This document shows, piece after piece, positions 42,527 through 50,548 of a stretch of DNA of 64,000 nt (positions within the stretch are counted from its first letter, which is position 1; each line of letters starts with the position of its first letter). Origin of the DNA: Rugosimonospora acidiphila. Its GTDB lineage: Bacteria; Actinomycetota; Actinomycetes; Mycobacteriales; Micromonosporaceae. The translations under genes were made by a program, and so were the position numbers. A model generated the notes under the pieces. That model worked only from the letters and a program-made list of their open reading frames with translations, ran no database searches and was not told where the DNA came from. The stretch is from assembly GCF_039543385.1 (NCBI RefSeq), contig NZ_BAABJQ010000003.1, forward strand, positions 310,001-374,000, written 5' to 3'.

Positions 42527-44304
42527 CTGCCGAGACGGCGACCGGTGAGCTGTCCACCGCCGGTTGGCCGGGTGCCCGCGCCTTCGCCCGGGCCTGGGCG
42601 GGCGCGATCCTGGGCACCGGTTATGTGCCGCTGACCCGCGAGGAGATCGAGTCGCTGCTGCAACGGTTCACCGTGCGGCTGGCGGACGTGCTGGACGGGG
42701 CGCCCGGTGGTCCGGACCGGGCGTACCAGACCGGGGTCGACCTCGTCGCCGCGAACTTCGCCGCTCCCGAGGCGCTGGGCCGCACCGTCGCCATCCTCAA
42801 CGACCGGCTACTGGCCTGCCTCAACCTGCCCGAGGCGCCGTACCGGGCCGGGCTGGACCGGCTGGTGCCGGCCCTGATCACCGGGTACACCCGGGCGCTG
42901 CGCGACCGCACCCTCGACGAGCAGGAGGCGATCCGCCGGGCCGCGCTGGTCGCCCGGTCCCGGGCCGAGGCCCGACTGCGCGCCAGCGAGGACCAGCGCC
43001 ACTACGCCAGCCAGCACGACCCGCTGACCGGCCTGCCCAACCGGGTGCTGTTCATGGAGTGGCTGGCCGGACTGTTCGCCGACGCGACGCCGAGCCGCCG
43101 GCTGGCCGTGTGCGCGGTCAATCTGGACCGCTTCGACCTGGTCAACGACACCCTCGGCCAGCAGACCGGCGACGACCTGCTGGTCGCCGCCGCGCGCCGG
43201 CTCGGCCGGCTGGCGCGGGCCAGCGGGTACCGGCTGGCCCGGCTGGGCGGCGACGAGTTCGGCCTGATCGTCGAGAACACCACCGGGACCGCGGACGCCG
43301 CCGCCATCGCGGACGCGATCCTCGAGGCGTTGAGCGACCCGATCCAGCTCGACGGGCACCGGCTGACCGTGACCGCGAGCGTCGGCATCGTCGAGGAGTC
43401 GGTGGACGGCACCGACCCGACCGAGGTGGCCCGGGCGGCCCGGATGAGCCTGCACTGGGCCAAGCTGGACGGCAAGAGCCGGTGGGTGCTGTACGACCCG
43501 CACCGCAGCGCGCGCTACGTCGCGCGGTACACGCTGTCCGCGGAGATGCCGGGGGCGCTGACCCGGGGCGAATTCGCGCTGGTCTACCAGCCGCTGGTCG
43601 ACCTGGTCGACGGTGCGACCCGGGGTGCCGAGGCGCTGGCCCGGTGGCGCCACCCGGTGCACGGGGTGATCACCCCGGACGGGTTCATCGACCTCGCCGA
43701 GGACACCGGGCTCATCGTCCCGCTGGGCCTGCGGCTGTTGCAGCAGGCCTGTGCGCAGGCCGCCGACTGGCACCGGCTCAGCCCCGACGCCCCGTTCATC
43801 AGCGTCAACCTGGCGGTCCGTCAGCTGCGCCACCCGGGCCTGCTCGAAGAGATCCGCGGCGTGCTGGACGAGACCGGGCTGGCGGCCGAGCGGCTCCAGT
43901 TGGAGATCACTGAGAGCGCGGTCATCGGCACCGACGACGGGACCATCGGCACCCTGCACGAGCTGGCGGATCTCGGGGTACGTCTGGCCATCGACGACTT
44001 CGGCACCGGGTACGCGAACCTGGCGTACCTGCGCACCCTGCCGGTACACGCGTTGAAGATCGATGGTGCGTTCGTGCGTTCGCTCAAGCAGCCGGGTACC
44101 GACCCGACCGGCGAGGCGATCCTGTCCACCATGGTGTCGCTGGCGCACACGCTCGGGCTGACGGTGACCGCGGAGGGCGTGGAGACGGCGGAGCAGGCGC
44201 AGGCCCTGGCCGAACTGGGCTGCGACGTGGGCCAGGGCTGGCACCTGGGGCTGCCCGGCGCACCGGAGCGGATCACCACGCTGCTCACCACTGTCAGCCG
44301 CTGA
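42523..44304 (+). CDS. soluble GGDEF-EAL cyclic-di-GMP enzyme
   Basis: The 593-residue protein has three parts. A helical N-domain (about 15-150, FARAWAGAILGTGYVPLTRE) occurs in many actinobacterial members. A GGDEF domain follows (GGDEF 242-246) and an EAL domain (EAL 370-372, DDFGTG from 491, LKIDGAFV, VTAEGVET). Both active sites look intact, so it can probably make and break c-di-GMP. The RxxD product-inhibition site is not evident before GGDEF (RASGYRLARL). There are no membrane helices. GTG 42523 may be coupled to a tiny upstream frame. Confidence 0.88.
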   Translation: MTAETATGELSTAGWPGARAFARAWAGAILGTGYVPLTREEIESLLQRFTVRLADVLDGAPGGPDRAYQTGVDLVAANFAAPEALGRTVAILNDRLLACLNLPEAPYRAGLDRLVPALITGYTRALRDRTLDEQEAIRRAALVARSRAEARLRASEDQRHYASQHDPLTGLPNRVLFMEWLAGLFADATPSRRLAVCAVNLDRFDLVNDTLGQQTGDDLLVAAARRLGRLARASGYRLARLGGDEFGLIVENTTGTADAAAIADAILEALSDPIQLDGHRLTVTASVGIVEESVDGTDPTEVARAARMSLHWAKLDGKSRWVLYDPHRSARYVARYTLSAEMPGALTRGEFALVYQPLVDLVDGATRGAEALARWRHPVHGVITPDGFIDLAEDTGLIVPLGLRLLQQACAQAADWHRLSPDAPFISVNLAVRQLRHPGLLEEIRGVLDETGLAAERLQLEITESAVIGTDDGTIGTLHELADLGVRLAIDDFGTGYANLAYLRTLPVHALKIDGAFVRSLKQPGTDPTGEAILSTMVSLAHTLGLTVTAEGVETAEQAQALAELGCDVGQGWHLGLPGAPERITTLLTTVSR

Positions 44305-44427
44305 GCCGGCCGGCCCGGCCGCCGACCCGTTCGCGCGACCCGCGCGGCCCGGCCCGCGAAGCCGACCGTTGGCCGGCCCGGCCGCGAAGCCGACGGCCGC
44401 CCGCGCGGCCTGACGCGGATGCGCGAC

Positions 44428-44470
44428 GGCCCCGGGCCCGGTAGCGGTGAGCGCTACCAGGCCCGGGGCC
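44428..44470. terminator. strong bidirectional terminator
   Basis: A 19-bp stem with one C.A mismatch (44428-44446 with 44452-44470) closes on GTGAG. It lies between the GGDEF-EAL gene and the converging sugar isomerase. Confidence 0.85.
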
Positions 44471-44484
44471 GGGCGTGGGTCGGG

Positions 44485-45492
44485 CTACGACTGGCTGCTG
44501 AAGGCGGCGTCGAACGCGGCAGTGGGCGGGTCGAAGGCGAAGCGCCGCACGAACTCCAGCGCCTCCGGCGCGCCGGCCAGCCGGTCCATGCCCGCGTCCT
44601 CCCACTCGATCGACAGCGGCCCGTCGTACCCGATCGAGTTCAGCGCCCGGAAGCAGTCCTCCCACGGCACGTCGCCGTGGCCGGTCGAGATGAAGTCCCA
44701 GCCCCGGCGCAGGTCGGCCCAGGGCAGGTGGGACGCGAGGCGGCCCCGGCGGCCGTCACCCGTGCGCACCTTGGCGTCCTTGCAGTCCACGTGGTAGATC
44801 CGGTCGGCGAACTCCAGGATGAAGTTGACCGGGTCGAGCTCCTGCCACACGAAGTGCGACGGGTCCCAGTTCAGGCCGAAGGCCGGCCGGTGCCCGATGG
44901 CCTCCAGCGTCCGGCGGGTGGTCCAGTAGTCGTACGCGATCTCGCTGGGGTGTACCTCGTGGGCGAAGCGCACGCCGACCTCGTCGAACACGTCGAGGAT
45001 CGGGTTCCACCGGTCGGCGAAGTCCTGGTACCCGTCCTCGATCATCGACGCCGGCACCGGCGGGAACATGGCCACCGTGTGCCAGATGGACGAGCCGGTG
45101 AACCCGACGACGGTACGCACGCCCAGCCGGGCCGCGGCCCGGGCGGTGTTCTTCAGCTCCTCGGCCGCCCGCCGGCGCACCCCCTCGGGCTCCCCGTCGC
45201 CCCAGATCCGGGACGGCAGGATGCCCTGGTGGCGCTGGTCGATCGGGTGGTCGCAGACGGCCTGCCCGACCAGGTGGTTGGAGATGGCCCACACGTTGAG
45301 GTTGTACTTGGCCAGCATGGCCCGCTTGCCCTCGACGTACCCGTCTTCGGCCAGCGCGCGGTCGACCTCGAAATGATCGCCCCAACAGGCGATCTCCAGG
45401 CCGTCGTACCCCCATTCCGACGCCAGCCGGCACACCTGCTCGAACGGCAGGTCGGCCCACTGGCCGGTGAACAGGGTGATCGGTCGCGTCAT
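44485..45492 (-). CDS. sugar phosphate isomerase/epimerase-like TIM-barrel protein
   Basis: This 335-residue protein of the AP-endonuclease-2/xylose-isomerase-like fold has EWGYDGLEIACWGDHF at strand 2, RFAHEVHPSEIAYDYW, FGLNWDPSHFVWQELDP and GPLSIEWEDAGMDR. The Glu/Asp/His/Glu metal site of the fold (Glu in HEVHP, Asp in NWDPSH, His in YHVDCKD, Glu in IEWED) appears complete. It forms an operon with the oxidoreductase upstream (24-base gap), a pairing typical of inositol, sugar or sugar-acid pathways. Substrate unknown. GGAG precedes the ATG by 5 bases. Confidence 0.85.
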   Translation of the reverse strand: MTRPITLFTGQWADLPFEQVCRLASEWGYDGLEIACWGDHFEVDRALAEDGYVEGKRAMLAKYNLNVWAISNHLVGQAVCDHPIDQRHQGILPSRIWGDGEPEGVRRRAAEELKNTARAAARLGVRTVVGFTGSSIWHTVAMFPPVPASMIEDGYQDFADRWNPILDVFDEVGVRFAHEVHPSEIAYDYWTTRRTLEAIGHRPAFGLNWDPSHFVWQELDPVNFILEFADRIYHVDCKDAKVRTGDGRRGRLASHLPWADLRRGWDFISTGHGDVPWEDCFRALNSIGYDGPLSIEWEDAGMDRLAGAPEALEFVRRFAFDPPTAAFDAAFSSQS

Positions 45493-45516
45493 CGCGTCTC
45501 CTCCATGGGTACTGAC

Positions 45517-46770
45517 TTAGGCGTGCCCGACGGCTGTCCAGCCCGAGCCGTTCGCCGCGCTGCGCTCGACGGCGTCCAGGACGAGCTGGACCTGCAGCGC
45601 GTCGTCGAAGGACGGCCGGGGGTCGGTGCCGCCGGCCACCGCCTCGATCAGGTCGCGCATCTGGTGGGTGAAGCTGTGCTCGTACCCGATGAGGTGGCCC
45701 GGCGGCCACCACGCCGACAGGTACGGGTGCTCCGGCTCGGTGACCAGGATCCGGGTGAAGCCCTGCCGCGCGGACGGCGCGGTCGCGTCGTAGAACTCCA
45801 GCTCGTTGAGGCGTTCGAGGTCGAAGGCGGCGGAGCCGAGCGAGCCGTTGATCTCTACGCGCAGCCCGTTCTTGCGGCCGGTGGCGAACCGGGTGGCCTC
45901 GTACGTGGCCACCGCCCCGCCTTCCAGCCGGGCGAGGAACAGCGCGGCGTCGTCGACGGTCACCGGCCCGGTGCCGGCGGCGATGCCCGCCTCCTCGGCG
46001 GCGGGCGACGCGGACGCCTCCGTCGCCGGCGGACCTGACGGCGCCGGGCCGGCCGACGCCGACAGGCCCGACGATTCGGCCGGCAGCGGGCGGCGCTTGA
46101 TGAACGTCTCGGTCAGCGCGCTGACTCCGGTGATCCGCTGGCCGGTGACGTACTGGGTGAGGTCGACGATGTGCGCGCCGATGTCGCCCAGCGCGCCGGA
46201 CCCCGCCAGCTCCCGTCGCAGCCGCCAGACCAGCGGGAACTGCGGGTCGGTGATCCAGTCCTGGAGGTAGGCCGCGCGCACGTGCCGGATCTCGCCCAGC
46301 CGGCCGTCCTCCACGAGCCGGCGCAGCAGGGCCACCGCCGGCACCCGCCGGTAGTTGAAACCGCACATCGCCCGGACGCCGGATTCGCGCGCCGTGGCCG
46401 CGGCCGAGGCCATGTCGCGGGCCTCCGCCACGCTGTTGGCCAGCGGCTTCTCGCACAGCACGTGCTTGCCGGCGGCCAGCGCGGCCAGCGCGATGGTGGC
46501 GTGGCTGTCGCCCGGGGTGCAGATGTCGATCAGGTCGATGTCGTCGCGGGCGACCAGCTCGCGCCAGTCGGTCACGGCCTGCTCCCAGCCCAGCCGCTGC
46601 GCCGCGGCGTTGACCTTCGCCGGATCGCGCCCCGCCACGGCCACCATCGAGACCTGTGACGGTAGGTCGAAGACACGGTTGACGGTGCGCCACGCCTGCG
46701 AGTGTGCCGCGCCCATGAACGCGTACCCGACCATGCCAACCCGCAGCCGCGCCTTGTCGGCCGTTGTCAC
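45517..46770 (-). CDS. Gfo/Idh/MocA-family oxidoreductase
   Basis: The 417-residue enzyme has an N-terminal Rossmann domain (RVGMVGYAFMGAAHSQAW), the EKPLANSVAEA motif with catalytic Lys, and GDIGAHIVDLTQYVTG with the His used in sugar dehydrogenases. A Pro/Ala/Ser-rich insertion (about 245-285) breaks the C-terminal domain and is probably a flexible loop. GTG 46770 is preferred to a longer frame that would add 16 residues. It would oxidise or reduce a sugar or inositol ring with NAD(P), handing product to the TIM-barrel enzyme. Confidence 0.85.
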   Translation of the reverse strand: MTTADKARLRVGMVGYAFMGAAHSQAWRTVNRVFDLPSQVSMVAVAGRDPAKVNAAAQRLGWEQAVTDWRELVARDDIDLIDICTPGDSHATIALAALAAGKHVLCEKPLANSVAEARDMASAAATARESGVRAMCGFNYRRVPAVALLRRLVEDGRLGEIRHVRAAYLQDWITDPQFPLVWRLRRELAGSGALGDIGAHIVDLTQYVTGQRITGVSALTETFIKRRPLPAESSGLSASAGPAPSGPPATEASASPAAEEAGIAAGTGPVTVDDAALFLARLEGGAVATYEATRFATGRKNGLRVEINGSLGSAAFDLERLNELEFYDATAPSARQGFTRILVTEPEHPYLSAWWPPGHLIGYEHSFTHQMRDLIEAVAGGTDPRPSFDDALQVQLVLDAVERSAANGSGWTAVGHA

Positions 46771-46979
46771 GCCTGCCACCCCCTGCCGCTCGTGGATCCG
46801 TGGACCGATCCACCCCACCCCGGCTCGGGTGGCGGCGTCAGGGGACCATCGGGCGCTCCAGGGCTCTGGACCACGCCGGGGACTTTAGGCAATATCGCTC
46901 GGTAGGTAAAGAGCTTCTGAGGTTTTGAGGCGAACTTTTATTCGTCTCGGCAAAAGTCTCTCGTCATGCGAGCTCCTCG
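46771..46979. promoter_or_regulatory. promoter region of the sugar oxidoreductase operon
   Basis: This 209-base region is AT-rich at 46880-46965 and contains CGAACTTTTATTCG (46931-46944), a CGAA-N6-TTCG inverted repeat that could bind a LacI/ROK-type regulator. No gene is seen. Confidence 0.4.
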
Positions 46980-47327
46980 TCACGCACCGGTGAAGCCGGG
47001 CGCCGCGACCTCCGGCAGGGCCATCTCGAGGTAGGTCATGCCGCCGACCGACAGGAAGACCCGGTCGGGTGCGCGGATCACCGTGAACAGCACGTTCTCG
47101 CAGCCCGGGCAGCGGGCCACCAGCCCAGGCGCGCGGTCGTACACCCGCAGCTCGGCCATCGGGCCGACCAGTCCGCACCCCGCGCACCGGCCCCGGGCGC
47201 TGGTGATGTCCATGGTGAAGATCTCCTGGAGGATCCCGGCCGCCTCGTTGCCGTCCACCCAGCCCTCGCCGTCGATCGGATCCTCGCTGATGTCGCTCAT
47301 GGCGGATCCTGTCTGGCGCTCGGTCAT
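46980..47327 (-). CDS. DUF6510-type zinc-ribbon protein
   Basis: The 115-residue protein has two CxxC pairs (Cys48/Cys51 in RCAGCG and Cys73/Cys76 in RCPGCE), a four-Cys metal site. Around it is the DUF6510 pattern WVDGNEAAGILQEIFTMDIT. It follows the flavin reductase by 4 bases with GGAGG spanning that stop, so it belongs to the molybdopterin operon. It might hold Zn or a redox metal, but no function is known. The end of the protein is hydrophobic (MTYLEMALPEVAAPGF). Confidence 0.75.
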   Translation of the reverse strand: MTERQTGSAMSDISEDPIDGEGWVDGNEAAGILQEIFTMDITSARGRCAGCGLVGPMAELRVYDRAPGLVARCPGCENVLFTVIRAPDRVFLSVGGMTYLEMALPEVAAPGFTGA

Positions 47328-47331
47328 GCGC

Positions 47332-48084
47332 TCAACCTCCGGTCGGGCCGAACCGTTCGGTCTTGATCCGCTGCGCCTCGTGGCCCTGCGAGACCAGCAG
47401 GTTCGCGGTCGACTCGACGAAGCCGGTGGGGCCGCAGACGAACACCGCGGGCGCGAAGTCGGCCGGCCAGCCGACCTCGGTCAGCAGCGGGGCGTCCAGC
47501 CGACCCGGCGGGCGGGGCCAGCCCGGCGGCGCGCTGCGGGTGTACGCGAAGGCCACGTCCAGCCCGCGGTCGTCGCGTACCCGGCGGCTCAGCTCCCGCG
47601 CGTAAATCACGTCCTCCGGCGTGCGGCTGGAGTACACGAGCCGGAACGGCACCCGACTGTTTGCCCCCGCCCGGCCCCGGACCATCGACATCAGCGGCGC
47701 GATGCCCGACCCGCCGGCCACCAGCAGCACCGGCTCCACCGACTCGGGCTGCCAGGTGAAGTACCCGCCGACCGGCCCGCGCACCTCCACCTGGTCGCCG
47801 GGGCGGGCGATGTCGCACAGGTACGGAGACACCTCGCCGTCCGGCACCCGTTGGACGGTCAGCTCCAGCCGGTCGACCTCGGGCGCCGACGCGATCGAGT
47901 AGCTGCGCTGCGTCGAGTACCCGTCCTCGGCGGTCAGCCGCACGTCGACGTGCTGGCCGGCGACGTGGCCGGGCCAGCCGGGGACCTCCAGCAGCAGGGT
48001 GCGGGCGGTCGCCGTCTCGTCGTTGACCTGCGCGACGGTGGCCGGCTGCCAGGTCAGTCGTCGGTGTACCGCTGCTCGCGCCAC
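47332..48084 (-). CDS. FAD/NAD(P)-binding ferredoxin-reductase-like oxidoreductase
   Basis: The 250-residue protein has an FAD-binding barrel (RSYSIASAP, the flavin-binding RxYS motif, and GGYFTWQP) and an NAD(P)-binding half (VLLVAGGSGIAPLMSMVR, VFVCGPTGFVEST). No iron-sulfur domain is attached. It should pass electrons between a pyridine nucleotide and the molybdopterin enzyme whose gene it overlaps by 31 bases. GTG 48084 is the only usable in-frame start. Confidence 0.85.
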   Translation of the reverse strand: MARAAVHRRLTWQPATVAQVNDETATARTLLLEVPGWPGHVAGQHVDVRLTAEDGYSTQRSYSIASAPEVDRLELTVQRVPDGEVSPYLCDIARPGDQVEVRGPVGGYFTWQPESVEPVLLVAGGSGIAPLMSMVRGRAGANSRVPFRLVYSSRTPEDVIYARELSRRVRDDRGLDVAFAYTRSAPPGWPRPPGRLDAPLLTEVGWPADFAPAVFVCGPTGFVESTANLLVSQGHEAQRIKTERFGPTGG

Positions 48085-48650
48085 GGGTCACCGTAGTTGT
48101 GGTAGCCGGCGTTCTCCCAGAAACCCGGCGAGTCCTCGTGCCTCAGCTCGATCCCGCGCACCCACTTGGCGCTCTTCCAGAAGTAGAGGTGCGGCACCAG
48201 CAGCCGGGCCGGCCCGCCGTGCTCGGGAGCCAGGTCCCGGCCGTCGTACCGGTGGGCCACCCAGGCCTTGCCGTCGCGCAGGTCGGCCAGGGGCAGGTTG
48301 GTGGTGTACCCGCCGTACGAGCGGATCAGCGCGAAGCGCGCCTGCGTGTCCACGTCGGCCAGCAGGGTGTCCAGCGACACGCCCTCCCACCGGGTGCCGA
48401 GCTTGGACCACCGGGTGACGCAGTGGATGTCCACGGTCACCCGCTCGCTGGGCAGGGCGCGCAGCTCCGACCAGGTCCAGGCGTAGCGCTGCCCGGTCTC
48501 GCTGGCCAGAACGAACTCCCAGCGCTCCAGGTCGAGTCGGGGAGTGGGGCCGGCCGACAGGACCGGGAAGTCCTCGGTCAGGTATTGCCCCGGAGGCAGG
48601 TTGAGGTCGCGCCGGCCGCGACCGGTGAACCCCCGCGTGATCACACCCAT
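48054..48650 (-). CDS. sulfite-oxidase-fold molybdopterin oxidoreductase
   Basis: The 198-residue protein is the minimal SUOX/MsrP-type Moco domain. It has DIHCVTRWSKLGTRWEGV with Cys77 as the expected Mo ligand, SYGGYTTNLPLADLRDGKAW, and GPARLLVPHLYFWKSAKWVR. It lacks the dimerisation domain of sulfite oxidases and has no signal peptide, so it is likely cytoplasmic. With the flavin reductase and zinc-ribbon protein it forms a three-gene electron-transfer unit. Substrate unknown. GGGGG precedes ATG 48650. Confidence 0.87.
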   Translation of the reverse strand: MGVITRGFTGRGRRDLNLPPGQYLTEDFPVLSAGPTPRLDLERWEFVLASETGQRYAWTWSELRALPSERVTVDIHCVTRWSKLGTRWEGVSLDTLLADVDTQARFALIRSYGGYTTNLPLADLRDGKAWVAHRYDGRDLAPEHGGPARLLVPHLYFWKSAKWVRGIELRHEDSPGFWENAGYHNYGDPWREQRYTDD

Positions 48651-48694
48651 CGGACCCCCTCGGGCGTGAACCTACCTCATCCGGGGATGGCGCA

Positions 48695-48795
48695 CTCCGG
48701 CCTCCGTCAACTCCGCGGCCCCTGTCAACCCCGGCCTCCGCCAACTCCGCGCCTCCGCCGACTCCGGCCTCCGTCAACGCCGGCCTCCGCCCACG
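48695..48795. repeat. imperfect CCGGCCTCCG(T/C)CAA tandem repeats
   Basis: Copies begin at 48697, 48731, 48764 and 48780, with degenerate units between. They fill the region between the Moco operon and the chitinase promoter and are noncoding. Confidence 0.7.
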
Positions 48796-48801
48796 CTCCT
48801 C

Positions 48802-48847
48802 TTGACATCGACGCAGAGATGGACTTCTCTTAGTTAAGTTTCCTAAC
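48802..48847 (+). promoter_or_regulatory. chitinase promoter and TTAG/CTAA operator
   Basis: A perfect -35 box TTGACA lies at 48802-48807. CTTAGTTAAGTTTCCTAAC (48829-48847) is an imperfect palindrome around a central G; it overlaps or follows the weak -10. TTAGGAAA/TTTCCTAA boxes of this kind precede many secreted glycoside hydrolases in actinomycetes. Confidence 0.5.
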
Positions 48848-48900
48848 CGACGTTCATCAACGTCTCACCCCCCATTCCGTCCCGCCGAGGAAGAGGTTCC

Positions 48901-50463
48901 ATGCGACGCACCCGTGCACTCAGCGCCATGGGAGCGGCCGTCGTCGTGGCCGGCGCGGTCGCCACCCTGGCGATCTCCCAGTCGGCCCAGGCGGCCACCG
49001 GCGCACCGCTGCCCGCGCACGTCTTCGCGCCCTACTTCGAGGCGTACCAGGGCGACAGCCTGTCCGGCCTGGCCCAGCAGTCCGGCAACAAGTACCTGAC
49101 CATGGCGTTCATCCAGACCCCCAGCCAGGGCTCGTGCACCGCGTACTGGAACGGTGACCCGAGCATGCCGCTGGCCTCGTCGACCTTCGGGTCCGACATC
49201 TCGGCGATGCAGGCCGGCGGCGGCAACGTGGTGCCGTCGTTCGGCGGGTTCGCCGCCGACGACACCGGCACCGAGATCGCCGACAGCTGCACCAACGTCG
49301 CCTCGATCGCGGCCCAGTACGAGAAGGTCATCACCACCTACAACGTGACCCGCATCGACCTGGACACCGAGGACAACTCGTTGACCAACAGCGCCGGCAT
49401 CGACCGGCGCAACAAGGCCATCAAGCAGGTCGAGGACTGGGCGGTGAGCAACGGCCGCACCGTGCAGTTCGTCTACACCCTGCCGACCACCACGCACGGG
49501 CTGGACTCCAAGGGCCTGGCCGTGCTGCAGAACGCGGTGGCCAACAGCGCCCGGATCGACGTCGTGAACATCATGACCTTCGACTACTACGACGGCGCCA
49601 GCCACGAGATGGCGAACGACACCAAGACCGCGGCGGCGGGCCTGGTCGGCCAGCTCCAGCAGCTGTACCCGGGCAGGACCAGCGCCCAGTTGTGGGGCAT
49701 GGTCGGGGTGACCGAGATGCCGGGCATCGACGATTTCGGGTCGGCCGAGACGTTCACCACCGCGGACGCGCCCGCGGTGGAGAGCTGGGCCGCCAGCCAG
49801 GGCATCGCCGAGCTATCGTTCTGGGCGTTGCAGCGGGACAACGGCGGCTGCCCGGGCAGCGGCGCCTCGGACACCTGCTCCGGGGTGCCCCAGTCGACCT
49901 GGCAGTTCAGCCATGCCTTCGAACCGTTCACCTCGGGCGCCGGGACGTCATCGCCCACGCCGCCCCCGACGCGCAGCGCCTCTGCGTCCCCGACGCCGAG
50001 CCACCCCGCGTCTGCGTCCCCGACGCCGAGCCACCCGGCGTCGCCGACGCCGACCCCGACCGGCGGTGGCGGCACCGGGGTGACCAACGGTGGCTTCGAG
50101 TCCGGCTCGCTGTCGCCGTGGACCTGCACCGGCGGCCTGGGCAGCGTGGTGTCCTCGCCGGTGCACTCCGGCACCAGGGCACTGAAGGCGGCGGCCAGCA
50201 GCTCCGATGACGCCCAGTGCACGCAGAGCATCACGGTGACGCCCAATCACGCGTACACGCTGAGCGCCTGGGTCGAGGGCAACTACGCCTTCATCGGCAC
50301 CACCGGCGCGGCCTCGGACGTGAGCACCTGGACGGCCTCGGCCCCCGGCTACACCAAGCTGTCGGTGAGCTTCACCTCGGGCTCCTCCGGCCACCTGCAG
50401 ATCTGGGTGCACGGCTGGTACGGCACCGGGACCATCGACGTCGACGACGTGACGGTCGGCTGA
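48901..50463 (+). CDS. secreted GH18 chitinase-like enzyme with C-terminal carbohydrate-binding domain
   Basis: This 520-residue exported protein has a signal peptide (about 1-32, ending AQA-A) and a GH18-type barrel (HVFAPYFEAYQGDSL, VVPSFGGF). The catalytic strand is RIDLDTEDN with Asp153, Asp155 and Glu157. The usual DG before this motif is replaced by TR, as in some actinobacterial chitinases. MTFDYYDG and ELSFWALQRDN complete the site. A Ser/Pro/Thr linker (350-390) leads to a beta-sandwich CBM (GVTNGGFESGSLSPWTCTGG). It should attack chitin or related glycans outside the cell. GGAAGAGG precedes the ATG. Confidence 0.85.
   Translation: MRRTRALSAMGAAVVVAGAVATLAISQSAQAATGAPLPAHVFAPYFEAYQGDSLSGLAQQSGNKYLTMAFIQTPSQGSCTAYWNGDPSMPLASSTFGSDISAMQAGGGNVVPSFGGFAADDTGTEIADSCTNVASIAAQYEKVITTYNVTRIDLDTEDNSLTNSAGIDRRNKAIKQVEDWAVSNGRTVQFVYTLPTTTHGLDSKGLAVLQNAVANSARIDVVNIMTFDYYDGASHEMANDTKTAAAGLVGQLQQLYPGRTSAQLWGMVGVTEMPGIDDFGSAETFTTADAPAVESWAASQGIAELSFWALQRDNGGCPGSGASDTCSGVPQSTWQFSHAFEPFTSGAGTSSPTPPPTRSASASPTPSHPASASPTPSHPASPTPTPTGGGGTGVTNGGFESGSLSPWTCTGGLGSVVSSPVHSGTRALKAAASSSDDAQCTQSITVTPNHAYTLSAWVEGNYAFIGTTGAASDVSTWTASAPGYTKLSVSFTSGSSGHLQIWVHGWYGTGTIDVDDVTVG
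49981..50040 (+). repeat. 30-bp in-frame tandem duplication in the chitinase linker
   Basis: Two 30-base copies (49981-50010, 50011-50040) differ at one base and encode SASPTPSHPA twice. Duplication probably lengthened the linker. Confidence 0.85.
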
Positions 50464-50484
50464 CCGTCACCACGGCAGCGCCAG

Positions 50485-50524
50485 GTCGCGGCGCGCACGC
50501 CCGCAAGGCAGTGCGCGCCGCGAC
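50485..50524. terminator. bidirectional terminator between chitinase and PfpI genes
   Basis: A 14-bp perfect stem (50485-50498 with 50511-50524) with a 12-base loop lies between the converging genes. Confidence 0.8.
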
Positions 50525-50548
50525 GGTCGGCTCACGCCGTCGGGCCGG

